Shown here: piece after piece, positions 35,241 to 43,611 of the stretch
Numbering within the stretch: position 1 is the stretch's first letter
How the letters are laid out: the number at the start of each line of letters is the position of its first letter
Source of the DNA: CAZFDT01 sp964518335
GTDB lineage: Bacteria > Planctomycetota > Phycisphaerae > Phycisphaerales > Phycisphaeraceae
Assembly (NCBI GenBank): GCA_964518335.1
Contig: CAZFDT010000026.1
Coordinates: 1 to 61,952, forward strand
Length of the DNA stretch: 61,952 bases
Direction: 5' to 3'
Position numbers and translations under genes: made by a program
Notes under the pieces: model-generated
Told to the model about the DNA's origin: nothing
The model's database searches: none
The model's input: the letters and a program-made list of their open reading frames with translations, nothing else

Positions 35241-35980
35241 CGGTCAGTGCCTCCGGTCAGGGGTGTTTCACGTTCTTTCTCGTTTTGCGTGAATCGTTCG
35301 TCGTCACCGAGACACTGAATCGGTGCTCCGCCTGATTCGGATGGCATCGCCGATCCCACTTCGTAGCAGTGGGCCTCCGCCTGTTCTGAATCACTCGCCG
35401 CGCCTTGTGTTCTGCAGTGGGCAACCGTCTGATCGGTGACGGTGGTATCGCAACGGTCAGCGTCGGTTTTTAACGGAGTGCCCGGCCTGGTCTGCGCCGA
35501 TCCATTTCCGTCCATCTCTAGTGGCGTGACCGCCTGATACCGCAACGCCTGGGCGACGGCTTGACGTTCACGCGGGATGCCAAGGATGACTTGCCGCGCC
35601 GCTTCGCGCTTCGACGGGTTGTAGAAGCCGGGCAGGTTGTTCGTGATGTCGAGCAAGTCGGTAACGGCAAGGCGACGACTCGCGAACCGGCAACGCCATC
35701 GCCACGTTCGATCAAACGTCGCACCGGGCACGGCGGACGCGCTCACGATGGAGATGCCGCGCCGTCGCATCGCTTGGATTGCCCCCAAACGCCGCTGCGG
35801 GCGTTCTGCCGCGTTCCAGGCGATGCGCTGTAGTTCGGCATGGCCTGCGCCCGCCAACGCCTGTGCGTGCCACGCTTGCCCGTGCGGTCGGCCTATGGGA
35901 TTGCCGGTCGTGCCCAGCTTGAATCGGGTAGTGATGCCGCAGCAGTTGCCGGTGGTGAATCGCCCTCGATCATCGCGCAT
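35237..35980 (-). CDS. DUF5681-like protein
   Basis: The N-terminus (GRFTTGNCCGITTRFKLGTTGNPIGRPHG) matches the short basic FKPGxxGNPxGRPxG motif of DUF5681, common in phage and mobile-element genes near terminases. The middle is basic and helical; the last 100 residues are polar and low-complexity. Function is unknown. GGAGG lies six bases before the ATG at 35980. It overlaps both neighbours. Confidence 0.6.
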   Translation of the reverse strand: MRDDRGRFTTGNCCGITTRFKLGTTGNPIGRPHGQAWHAQALAGAGHAELQRIAWNAAERPQRRLGAIQAMRRRGISIVSASAVPGATFDRTWRWRCRFASRRLAVTDLLDITNNLPGFYNPSKREAARQVILGIPRERQAVAQALRYQAVTPLEMDGNGSAQTRPGTPLKTDADRCDTTVTDQTVAHCRTQGAASDSEQAEAHCYEVGSAMPSESGGAPIQCLGDDERFTQNEKERETPLTGGTDR

Positions 35981-36629
35981 GATGTGCCTCCGTTGAGGTG
36001 ACGTTGTTCTGCAACGACGCACCGCCTGTTATTTCCTCGCGCGTACTGCGCAGAAACCCCTGCTTTCCGCTGATACCAGCGGTGATACCGCATAGGCTGT
36101 TCGGTTCACCGCCTGATCCCTCGCGCGCGCCCGCGTGCTGGTCGGAGAATCTCGCGCGTGTGTAATGGTGTATGAACCCGCCGCTGTTCAACTTCACCAG
36201 CACCGCCTTGATCGCGTCGTCGCCGGTGGTCGTCAGTACGATGCCGCCCTCGCGCCACGACAACCGCCAGCACGTGCGGTTGCGTTTCCACAGCACGACG
36301 CCTGTTCTGCAGGCTGTGCCGCCTGTTCCAGTCGCATCACGCTCGGCCTGTTCGATGGCGTCGGCCAGGTCCTGTGTGTGAACGTCGATCCCGCCGCGAT
36401 GTTTCACTTCAAGGTGAACGCCGGCCAGCGCGTCGCACACCACGTCGGGCGAGTCGTTGCCGCCACGATGCTGTTGACCACGGCGGGCGGGGAAGCCCAA
36501 GGCCGTCAGGTAGTGGGCTGCGTCTCGCTCGCCACGCTTGCCCTTCGACCGGCTATTGATGCGCCGGGGCGAGGTTGGCACAGGTTGGCACAGGTGCCGA
36601 TCTATTGTGGTTCTATCTTTTGCTCTCAT
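35970..36629 (-). CDS. PD-(D/E)xK nuclease resembling a Holliday-junction resolvase
   Basis: Residues 30-85 read KGKRGERDAAHYLTALGF..RRGQQHRGGNDSPDVVCDALAGVHLEVKHRG, the Hjc/phage resolvase-like pattern with a glutamate near the first helix, the aspartate of DSPDV and the E-x-K pair of LEVK. Such enzymes cut branched DNA during recombination or replication. The C-terminal 100 residues are polar and not recognised. In this position it would resolve replication intermediates made by the helicase-primase pair upstream. Confidence 0.7.
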   Translation of the reverse strand: MRAKDRTTIDRHLCQPVPTSPRRINSRSKGKRGERDAAHYLTALGFPARRGQQHRGGNDSPDVVCDALAGVHLEVKHRGGIDVHTQDLADAIEQAERDATGTGGTACRTGVVLWKRNRTCWRLSWREGGIVLTTTGDDAIKAVLVKLNSGGFIHHYTRARFSDQHAGAREGSGGEPNSLCGITAGISGKQGFLRSTREEITGGASLQNNVTSTEAHHAR

Positions 36630-36684
36630 CTTTCACCTTTTCACGTGTGCATTGGTAGGAACATGTTCCATCCTGTGCCGCGCG

Positions 36685-38499
36685 TCAGTCGTCGCGCAGG
36701 TCGATGCCCTCGTAGAAGCGCAGGCGCAGCCCATCGACGCGAGGTTGTGAGTCCCGAAGGCCGGGTTGTGCAGCACGCAGATTGCGACCGAAGGCGATGT
36801 TGTCGCCGGGGTGATCGCGGCCCTCGGTTTCGCACCATGCTTTCCACGCCTCGAACAGTCGCCCGCGTTCAACACTGCGTCCATGGGCGACGACGCATCG
36901 CTCGCGGATGAACGCGGCGATGGGACTGCCCAGGTCCTCCAACTCGGTCACGGCTTCTATGCTGCTGGCGGGAGTGACGAATCGGCCAGCCCGTTGCAGG
37001 TTGCGCCAGCCGTCCACCGCCCAATTGAAGATGCCCGGCAACTCGGCCATCAGCCGGTCGGTCAGGCCGTGATCCTCCTTGCCGTAGAAGCTCGTGCCCA
37101 ACGTCAGCACGATGAACCGGGACGCCAGCGCGCCCGATGCGTCGGCAAGGCGGGGCAACTCATTGGACAGGATCATGAAGCGCGTCGCCAGCTTGCCCGT
37201 CCAGGCGGTGCGATGTTTGCGGTCAATGGTGATCGCGTCCTCACCGGAGATCGACAACAGGCGCTCGGCGATCACGGCTTGATCGGCCCGACCAGATAGT
37301 CGGGCATCGGCGATGATGGCCAGCGTTGCACCGATCAGCGGGGCCAGTCCGAAGTTCTGTGACAGGCCCGCCAGTGTGGGTGCAGCGACGTTGGCACGTC
37401 CCACCAGTGCCGACAGGATGCGGGCGATGGTTCCCTTGCCGCTTCGCTTTGGCCCAACCAGTAACGCGATCTTCTGCTGCCGCGTGTCGGTGGTAAGGCA
37501 ATACCCGAACCACTGCTGCAACGTCCGCACGGCTTCGTCGTCGTCTGCCCACAGTTGCCGCAGGAACCGCAACCATTCTTCGGGCACGCCTGCATCGGGG
37601 TCATAGTCAAACTCGACGGCATAACGATTCAGCAGCCGGGGTGTATGGGGGTACGACGTGCAGGTTGGCAGGTGCAGCAGACAGTTGCGGGTTGCCACAA
37701 GTTGCATCGGGTCGGGGTCGCCTGCCTGTGCATCGAGCCACGCCGGCGGATCGGTGATCGTTGGGACGTTGGCGACTGCCGCCAGCGCGTCGAGGATGTT
37801 CTCCACCTTCGCCTTTGTGGGCTTGAACGGAACCTGCTTTGGCTCACCCTCCTTGTTGGTGGTGATGGTGACGGCCCGCTCGGTATAGCGGTACACCGTC
37901 GCCCGAAGCTCCGAGTCATCGAGGGGGGCGCAGTGGGTGCCGGTCCACCGCAGGAACTCGCCGCGATGGTGATGCAGGGTACGGCGAGCCTGGGCGATGA
38001 ACTCAGCGGCGACAAGCTCACGTGCGGCAGGGAGTGGGTCTTTCGGATCAAGAATCGGCACATCGCCAGTCAGCGTGTCGCCACGGGCGGGCAATGGTTT
38101 CACAGGCTTGCGTGGTTCTGTCAGCCTCGCGCCGACCTTGCCCTCAGCCTGTACCAGCTTGAACGCCTCAGCGGTCTTGTGTTGAAGCTCGCGGGCGGAC
38201 CACTGCGGATCGCACTTTGTCGTGTTGAGCCACGTTGCCGCTTCGTCAAGCTCCGCACCCACCAATCCGAACCGCACCGCCTCGCACACAAGCCTGATCA
38301 TGGCGTCATGACCGTGCTGGCCGGATATCGCATCGGGACACTTCTCGGCGTACTTCTTGAACCGCGTCAACGCCCCGTTGCTCCTGATCGGTGCCGGTGG
38401 CAGCGTTCTGGGCGGAGCAGGCTTTTGCTCGAAGTGATCAGCCACCAGCGTGTCAATCGCGGCCTGCGCGTCGGGGATGGCAAAGGTGTCATCGCTCAT
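36685..38499 (-). CDS. D5/P4-type superfamily 3 replicative helicase
   Basis: The N-terminal 150 residues are helical and proline-rich. The middle has a D5-like region (LHHHRGEFLRWTGTHCAPLDD). The helicase core has Walker A GPKRSGKGT, a long motif ADARLSGRADQAV and the sensor motif FMILSNELPRL. A C-terminal winged helix probably follows (DNIAFGRNLRAAQPGL). Such proteins load at the origin of phages and P4-like satellites. It overlaps the primase-like gene by four bases. Together they can give the element its own replication. Confidence 0.9.
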   Translation of the reverse strand: MSDDTFAIPDAQAAIDTLVADHFEQKPAPPRTLPPAPIRSNGALTRFKKYAEKCPDAISGQHGHDAMIRLVCEAVRFGLVGAELDEAATWLNTTKCDPQWSARELQHKTAEAFKLVQAEGKVGARLTEPRKPVKPLPARGDTLTGDVPILDPKDPLPAARELVAAEFIAQARRTLHHHRGEFLRWTGTHCAPLDDSELRATVYRYTERAVTITTNKEGEPKQVPFKPTKAKVENILDALAAVANVPTITDPPAWLDAQAGDPDPMQLVATRNCLLHLPTCTSYPHTPRLLNRYAVEFDYDPDAGVPEEWLRFLRQLWADDDEAVRTLQQWFGYCLTTDTRQQKIALLVGPKRSGKGTIARILSALVGRANVAAPTLAGLSQNFGLAPLIGATLAIIADARLSGRADQAVIAERLLSISGEDAITIDRKHRTAWTGKLATRFMILSNELPRLADASGALASRFIVLTLGTSFYGKEDHGLTDRLMAELPGIFNWAVDGWRNLQRAGRFVTPASSIEAVTELEDLGSPIAAFIRERCVVAHGRSVERGRLFEAWKAWCETEGRDHPGDNIAFGRNLRAAQPGLRDSQPRVDGLRLRFYEGIDLRDD

Positions 38500-39011
38500 C
38501 GGTCGATCCTCCGTCCCGTCACCGCGAACCAGCGGCCCCGGTGGTAAATCTCAATGTCCCCGCCCCACGGCCCGCGTGTTTTCTTGCCCGTGCTGTCGAT
38601 GGTCAGCCTGCCGCGCGTCCACGACTTCACGCCCGTACCAGAAGGCGATACTTCGGCGTATCCGCCCAGCGAGTCGATGATCTTGCGGGCGGCGGGGTGG
38701 ATGATGTCGCCGCTCACGCAGTCGTCCAGGTCCACGCCGATATATGGATCGGTGTCGCTGAACACGTAGCCGATGCCGGTCAACTGCATCGGCTTACCCA
38801 GCGCGTCAGCGAAGGCGTCCACGGCCTGATGAAACGTGCCCCACGTCGCCGGGTCGTTTACCTTGGCCTTGCCAGGGCGAACCGGCGAGTACGGAACCTT
38901 CACGCCGATCTCGTCACGCCACACGATCCACTGGGCAAGCTCGACCAGCTCGTCAGGGATGAGGTACAGACGTTCGAGAAGCGTGTCGGTGGTTGTAAGC
39001 GCGGTCATCAT
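38496..39011 (-). CDS. Primase-polymerase-like domain protein
   Basis: A 171-residue protein that looks like the catalytic half of a bifunctional primase-polymerase. TWGTFHQAVDAFADA and TGIGYVFSDTDPYIGVDLDDCV carry the acidic DxD-type motif. EVSPSGTGVKSW follows, where many homologues have a histidine in place of lysine. It ends GDIEIYHRGRWFAVTGR. Normally this domain is fused to the D5-type helicase; here it is a separate gene with a four-base overlap. The ATG codons at 39011 and 39008 are adjacent; either could be used. Confidence 0.75.
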   Translation of the reverse strand: MMTALTTTDTLLERLYLIPDELVELAQWIVWRDEIGVKVPYSPVRPGKAKVNDPATWGTFHQAVDAFADALGKPMQLTGIGYVFSDTDPYIGVDLDDCVSGDIIHPAARKIIDSLGGYAEVSPSGTGVKSWTRGRLTIDSTGKKTRGPWGGDIEIYHRGRWFAVTGRRIDR

Positions 39012-39205
39012 CGCCGGCCCCCTTGGTCCATCAGGGGCAGGCCGTCGCATCTCAGGCACGACACCTGGCCTCGATGCAGGATGCCGGGTCGTCCGCAGTG
39101 CGGGCAGTTGGCGATAGAGAACACGTTGCGGCGTCGCCGGCGTTGCAGTGGTCGCATTCGCGTCTGTGTGATGTGGGATACAATGCGTGGGTCGGGGGCT
39201 TTCAT
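39008..39205 (-). CDS. Small zinc-ribbon protein
   Basis: A 65-residue basic protein with one CPHC and one CLRC knuckle (ANCPHCGRPG...VSCLRCDGLP), a classic short zinc ribbon. AAGGA lies upstream of the ATG at 39205. Its stop overlaps the primase-like start. A role in DNA replication or transcription of the element is likely from position only. Confidence 0.65.
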   Translation of the reverse strand: MKAPDPRIVSHITQTRMRPLQRRRRRNVFSIANCPHCGRPGILHRGQVSCLRCDGLPLMDQGGRR

Positions 39206-39297
39206 CTTTGCTTCCTTGCGCCGCATCGACTTGCCCGCTATCAACGGGTCGATGTGGCATTGCGCCGGGGTCGGTCCGTGCCCGCCGGCATGGTGAT

Positions 39298-39537
39298 CTA
39301 CGCGGCGTCTTTTGCCTTCTCGACCTGATCGGCGAGCCATTGCGCGAACTGGGCCGTAGGGATGACAAGCCGGCGTCCCGCGCGAAAGACGGGCGGGCCG
39401 TCCGGCAACTTGAGCAGGTCCGCGAAACTCCGTGGCGACAGCCCGATGCTTGCGCTGGCCTCGTCAATCGAGAGCGCCAATCGGGGCACAGAGGCGATCG
39501 GCATCTCGGCGGTGCGGATGATCGTGTCAGCGGGCAT
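39298..39537 (-). CDS. Excisionase-like helix-turn-helix protein (AlpA/MerR type)
   Basis: The core LSIDEASASIGLSPRSFADLLKLPDGPPVFRAGRRLVIPTAQFAQWLADQ has the helix-turn-helix and wing of AlpA/excisionase-type regulators. GGGGG lies six bases before the ATG at 39537. It overlaps the preceding gene by 11 bases. It could be the recombination directionality factor or a transcription activator of the element. Confidence 0.75.
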   Translation of the reverse strand: MPADTIIRTAEMPIASVPRLALSIDEASASIGLSPRSFADLLKLPDGPPVFRAGRRLVIPTAQFAQWLADQVEKAKDAA

Positions 39538-39751
39538 CGCGCACCCCCTCATTCGTGGCGCAGGTGGCGACCAGCTTGCGACACTCCAATTCGATGGTTG
39601 GCACGTCGGCGTCGGCGAACACGGGGAGATTGCCCGCCATGCCGGTTGGCTTGATATCCCTGCTGCGGACGACGTAGCGAACCCGGTGTGGTGGAACGCC
39701 CAACCGCTGGGCGATGGCAGTGATGGTGTTGAGTGTTGCAGTGGTCGTCAT
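39527..39751 (-). CDS. MerR-like helix-turn-helix protein
   Basis: A 74-residue protein with an N-terminal TATLNTITAIAQRLGVPPHRVRYVVRSRDIKPTGMAGNLPVF segment, the helix-turn-helix and wing of MerR-like or excisionase proteins. AGGA precedes the ATG at 39751 by seven bases. It is the first gene of the replication-integration operon and is followed by a second protein of similar fold, so the pair may divide excision and activation between them. Confidence 0.7.
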   Translation of the reverse strand: MTTTATLNTITAIAQRLGVPPHRVRYVVRSRDIKPTGMAGNLPVFADADVPTIELECRKLVATCATNEGVRDAR

Positions 39752-39825
39752 GTCGAAGTCCTTTGTGTCAGTAAGCGTTTCCTGCTTGCACACACCCGAC
39801 AATATCGAGGTGCGCATGTGAAAAC

Positions 39826-39843
39826 AGCCCTATGAGCAGGGCT
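39826..39843 (-). terminator. Weak terminator between the two element transcription blocks
   Basis: AGCCCT (39826-39831) pairs with AGGGCT (39838-39843) across a six-base loop. On the minus strand it is followed by GTTTT. It lies between the 409-residue orphan gene and the MerR-like gene and would separate two blocks. Confidence 0.5.
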
Positions 39844-39861
39844 TTATCAACGAAAACTACT

Positions 39862-39895
39862 GTTGCGATTTATTGAGAATTACGTTGCGATTTAT
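39862..39895. repeat. Two GTTGCGATTTAT direct repeats with a 22-bp period
   Basis: GTTGCGATTTAT occurs at 39862-39873 and 39884-39895. The 22-bp period is two helical turns, so a protein could bind both on one face. The surroundings are AT-rich. The second copy overlaps the end of the orphan gene. It may be an operator or iteron of the replication module. Confidence 0.5.
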
Positions 39896-41121
39896 CGACG
39901 TGGTTTATTCGCAACGAGCTTCCCCTTTTCATTCAGCAGGCCACGGCATTGCAGTACTTCGCGGAGTATTTCGATCTCCGATTCCGTCCACAGTTCGCTG
40001 TTCGGTTGATCGCCAGTCATCGCGGGTTCGCATCCACGATGCGACATGGCATATTGCCATAGGCTTTTCAAGCGTGGATCGGAGAGTGCACCGGCGCGAG
40101 GCCGTCCACGCTTGCTCTTAGCCTCCCAGTGCCGCGTGCGGTTGCTCCATGTGCCGCTACTCCACCCCAATCGCGCCATCAACTGGGATACCGTGTGGAC
40201 TACATCCGCCTTGCCGTTGTGGTTTGGATCGCCGCCTGCTGGTTTCTCGCCATCGTCCCCGCGTGAGCCTATCGCCACGTCCCCTATCGCCTCTAATGCC
40301 TCGCGCACAAGTGCCATGATCGTGGTACTGTCGTTGTCCATGACACTTCGCATCATCCAGCGGTCTCTCCAGAACACCATGCCGTCAGACGGAGCTAGCT
40401 TCTCCCCCCACGGCCAGTCTTGAAAGTCCGTAATCCTTGGGATGGGAGCAGTGTCCGCGTCTGCACATGTCGTCAGCCAGAACATGAGCAAGGCACGATA
40501 GGCCAGTTTGTCTCTCTCTGGTGCGGCGAATGTCCACAGTGCAAGCAATCCGCTATCGCGTCGGGCGAGTAGTTCACTCCAAGCTGCTTGTAGTCTGCGC
40601 GTGCGGCCAATCTCCGGCGATTCCATGCTCTGGTCGAAGTATTGACACAGGGCCTCGCGCCTCGGATGTGGCGGGCCTGGCCAGCGTTCTTCAACTTCGT
40701 CGGGGTGTGCAAGTGAGATTATGAGTGATTCAGTGTCCGGCCAAATACCGTTGCCTTTACCATCCCGGCAATCGAGCAGCCGAGCATTGGCCGATGCTAA
40801 TTCAAGCGCGGCGAGAGTGGCGGGGTCTGGTTGCCGCCTGACTTCCTCGCGTAGCCGATCGCGCTCACGACGCCAATGCCGTAGCCGCGTCAGCCCTCGC
40901 TTGCGAGCCGCTTGATTGCTGGCGTGAATCTGTACGTTGAGTTCGTCAACTCGCTGGCGCTCTTCGAGCCACTTGCGGCGGGCGCTGCCGGGGCCGTACT
41001 CGTGATCGAGCCATTGCCCGGCCTCTCGGAATGATTCGGGATTGCGTCGCACAAGATCGTCAACACGACGGATCAACGCAGAATCATCTGGTGTGGGCGT
41101 CCAGCCCTTACTGGCATCCAT
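39892..41121 (-). CDS. Orphan 409-residue protein of the element
   Basis: I do not recognise this protein. It is highly charged and helical in the first 110 residues (RKWLEERQRVDELNVQIHASNQAARKRG), tryptophan-rich in the middle (WPWGEKLAPSDGMVFWRDRWMMRS), and basic near residue 340 (SKRGRPRAG). A final helix contains TESEIEILREVLQ. No membrane segment or catalytic motif is visible. It has its own block of transcription upstream of the replication operon. Possible roles are replication initiation or regulation, but nothing in the sequence shows this. Confidence 0.65.
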   Translation of the reverse strand: MDASKGWTPTPDDSALIRRVDDLVRRNPESFREAGQWLDHEYGPGSARRKWLEERQRVDELNVQIHASNQAARKRGLTRLRHWRRERDRLREEVRRQPDPATLAALELASANARLLDCRDGKGNGIWPDTESLIISLAHPDEVEERWPGPPHPRREALCQYFDQSMESPEIGRTRRLQAAWSELLARRDSGLLALWTFAAPERDKLAYRALLMFWLTTCADADTAPIPRITDFQDWPWGEKLAPSDGMVFWRDRWMMRSVMDNDSTTIMALVREALEAIGDVAIGSRGDDGEKPAGGDPNHNGKADVVHTVSQLMARLGWSSGTWSNRTRHWEAKSKRGRPRAGALSDPRLKSLWQYAMSHRGCEPAMTGDQPNSELWTESEIEILREVLQCRGLLNEKGKLVANKPRR

Positions 41122-41233
41122 GCTTCACGTCCTTTCAGGCCGCGACCCAGGCGGTGATGCGGGACGTGATCCGCGATGCACCGCCGGGGCCGCAACGTCG
41201 GGAGCTACCCGACGCATTGCCCGTGCATGCATT

Positions 41234-41521
41234 CTACTCACGGTCATCGCGAGATTCATTTCTGTTCCTATGGGCGTGCGCGACGATGACCCAGCCTGCG
41301 ATGCCGAACCCCATCAGCATTACCCCCATTACATACTTCTCCCGCTTGTAATGGCTTTCAGAAACCAATCTTGGGTCGTCTTCGCCACTGCTGATGTAGC
41401 CCCGTCCCTCGTGTCGCCAAGCATCACGGATCTGCAGATAGCCCCCGAAGGTAATCGGCCCAAGAATGGCGGCCGCGATCATTGGCGTCGCAAACAGCCA
41501 CTTGACGTTGCGCTTTGCCAT
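41234..41521 (-). CDS. Small two-helix membrane protein
   Basis: A 95-residue protein with membrane helices at about residues 7-27 and 64-82 and a polar loop of about 35 residues between them (RDAWRHEGRGYISSGEDDPRL). Basic ends suggest both termini are cytoplasmic. No family is recognised. It starts a cluster of envelope proteins in the element. Confidence 0.55.
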   Translation of the reverse strand: MAKRNVKWLFATPMIAAAILGPITFGGYLQIRDAWRHEGRGYISSGEDDPRLVSESHYKREKYVMGVMLMGFGIAGWVIVAHAHRNRNESRDDRE

Positions 41522-41582
41522 GGTGATCTCCTAAGCCATCGCCTTTTGCGATCGTGACGCTTGCCGTCGATACATGCACGTC

Positions 41583-42182
41583 TTAACGCTTCCCGTTCGC
41601 CTTGCCCCTGATCGCTTCCTCAATCGCAGCGAAACGCTCCAGGTAGTCCATCTGATCAATCGTGGGGGTGAACAGACGTTTTAGATCAGCATGGAGTTCT
41701 GGACTCAACCCCTGATCGCGATCAGTGTCATCGTCGCTGGTCATGGACGCCACATAGCCGCCATCGGTCACGAGTTGCCATTGCTCGCCGGCCCGCAAGC
41801 GCACGAACCACATCGAGAACACGACTGGCATGTCTGGTCCAAGCGGATCGCGTGCATTGGTCCCAGTTATGAACACGTCTGCCTGCGCCATCCCCGCCGC
41901 TATGAGCTGTGGATCGTCGGGCAACACGTCAAACGTGATGCCAGCCGTCTTGTCTTGCGGGTCAGGTTTGTCCGGTATGATCCCATGCTTAGCGAGTAGC
42001 GCCGTGAACGCCGGCCGTAATGTCTCGAAGAACCTGCGGAAGTCAACCTCACCTTGAACGTTGGACACGGTTTGCGGGGGCGGCGGTTCCTTCTTACACG
42101 AGATAAGCAGGCTTAGGGTCACGCTAAGAATCCCGACCATCACGGCTCGGTACAGGCGTCCAGTGCGGTGGCGATCTGACAT
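41583..42182 (-). CDS. Putative lipoprotein of the element
   Basis: The N-terminus has a basic start, a hydrophobic run and a lipobox (SLLISC followed by KKEPPPP), so the mature protein is probably lipid-anchored at the cysteine. The rest (about 170 residues) is soluble, with ITFDVLPDDPQLIAAGMAQADVFI and MWFVRLRAGEQWQLVTDGGYV. No family is recognised. The ATG at 42182 is preferred over the longer frame from 42221. Confidence 0.65.
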   Translation of the reverse strand: MSDRHRTGRLYRAVMVGILSVTLSLLISCKKEPPPPQTVSNVQGEVDFRRFFETLRPAFTALLAKHGIIPDKPDPQDKTAGITFDVLPDDPQLIAAGMAQADVFITGTNARDPLGPDMPVVFSMWFVRLRAGEQWQLVTDGGYVASMTSDDDTDRDQGLSPELHADLKRLFTPTIDQMDYLERFAAIEEAIRGKANGKR

Positions 42183-42227
42183 TGTGAGCGGCCTTCTGTG
42201 TGTAAGGTGCGATACAACCACGCGAAG

Positions 42228-42908
42228 TCAATCTTGGCCTTGGCGTGGTGGCTGCACTCTTGGCCGCATTGCCGCAAGACCCACACCGCCAAGTACGCCC
42301 AATACTGCGATAGGGATGAGAAAGCGGGGCCAGTCGATCGAGGCCACATACCGTCTATCGCCCACGGGGCCATCGAAAATAAACTGATACCCAACCGAGT
42401 GGCGATCCCTCACTCCACCCCCCTCAAGCTGCATTTCTATGCGCCACGGTGGAAAAAACGCTATGCCTGCCAACACGAGCAAATACACGCCGACGGCAAT
42501 CTTCCACGTCTTCATGGGTGACACCTTCATGGCGGGGCCGGAGTTTGGGGTTCTGCGATGGGGCCGTGCGATTGTTGCATCTTCGATGACACCGTGCCGA
42601 GCCTTCCATCGCTTGCTTTTCATCGCCATAAGCCGCTGCTTGTTTTCCGCAAGCTGCGTTTGCCGTGAATGCTCGACGGCCTGGATGGCCGCTGGGGGTG
42701 GGGAAGCAGCTTGCTCTTCCGGCGGCGCGAACACATGGCGATACTCCCGCCACTTATCCATGCCCTCGCGCCACACAAACACGTCGTCGGGCAACTCACC
42801 GTTGGCAACCATGTTCGACAGCACCGCTTGTGTCACCGGGCCTTCCTGCGTGCCGTCGCTCCGGGCGTAATACCACTCGTCCTTCTGCGTGGTACTGGGA
42901 TTCGGCAT
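42228..42908 (-). CDS. GYF_2/DUF4339 domain membrane protein
   Basis: Residues 10-60 match the GYF_2 (DUF4339) pattern: WYYARSDGTQEGPVTQ, ELPDDVFVWREGMDKWREYRHV. A proline- and charge-rich linker follows, then two membrane helices (about residues 135-152 and 195-213). GYF_2 domains are thought to bind peptides and are often joined to membrane proteins of unknown function. It lies next to the lipoprotein on the same strand. Confidence 0.7.
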   Translation of the reverse strand: MPNPSTTQKDEWYYARSDGTQEGPVTQAVLSNMVANGELPDDVFVWREGMDKWREYRHVFAPPEEQAASPPPAAIQAVEHSRQTQLAENKQRLMAMKSKRWKARHGVIEDATIARPHRRTPNSGPAMKVSPMKTWKIAVGVYLLVLAGIAFFPPWRIEMQLEGGGVRDRHSVGYQFIFDGPVGDRRYVASIDWPRFLIPIAVLGVLGGVGLAAMRPRVQPPRQGQD

Positions 42909-42973
42909 GACGTTGGCTCCCTAGAAGGCGAACACTGCATGTTCTCACCCATGGACAGCGGTTCTCGCGCCGC

Positions 42974-43507
42974 TCATTGTTTCATCGTCCACGTTCGCGG
43001 TGACGGCTGCGACGGCTTGGACGATTCAGCCACACCCTTGGGACTGAACTTGAACGTCTGAACCTGTGCCGCCAGCCCAGCGTCGTACAACGTCGATACC
43101 GTGCCGTCGCCGTTGTCGCGCCACAGCCCGCCGTCGCCATCGGCGAACGTCTTGATCATGCCGTTGGGCATGAACTCGATCCACACGCTGGGCTTGCTGT
43201 CCAGCGACCATCGTGTTCCGGCGATGCGGATGGATGGCTTAAACGCCACTTCCTTCACGGGTGGCTCTCCCATCCTCTCCTTAATCGCAGTCGCCAGTTC
43301 GAGATTTCCCGCCCGCGTCGCGTCCTGCATCGCCTTCTCGTACACCCGCATCCTCACGGCCTGCGCCTGCTTCACCGCTTCATCGTACCGAGCGTCGGCC
43401 TGCTCGATCATCGGCGGCATCTTCACTTCGGGTGCGGCGTCCTGAGCCAGCACAAACGCACAGCACGCCAGCAGCAGCACGGCGGGGACGGTGGAACGGT
43501 TCAGCAT
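42974..43507 (-). CDS. Exported protein with a helical repeat and a beta domain
   Basis: A signal peptide (STVPAVLLLACCAFVLAQ) precedes a helical region (MPPMIEQADARYDEAVKQA..) of repeated small residues, then a beta-rich part (GTRWSLDSKPSVWIEFMPNGMIKTFADGDGGLWRDNGDGTV). The last part resembles the short W-x-F..G-x-W..DG beta domains found in planctomycete exported proteins. Function is unknown. It closes the cluster of envelope genes in the element. Confidence 0.65.
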   Translation of the reverse strand: MLNRSTVPAVLLLACCAFVLAQDAAPEVKMPPMIEQADARYDEAVKQAQAVRMRVYEKAMQDATRAGNLELATAIKERMGEPPVKEVAFKPSIRIAGTRWSLDSKPSVWIEFMPNGMIKTFADGDGGLWRDNGDGTVSTLYDAGLAAQVQTFKFSPKGVAESSKPSQPSPRTWTMKQ

Positions 43508-43611
43508 GTCAGAGACTCCCGAGAAAGAGGGGAAAGTGGCCCCATGATATCGAGCCGAGTACGGGCGTGCATCCCCCGATCAGTGCAGCGCTGCAGCCTG
43601 GGCGGAGCGAG

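Noticed and set aside
39862..39895. Start of a CRISPR array
   Set aside because: Only two short repeats with a 10-base gap and no cas genes; no CRISPR array was found in the window.
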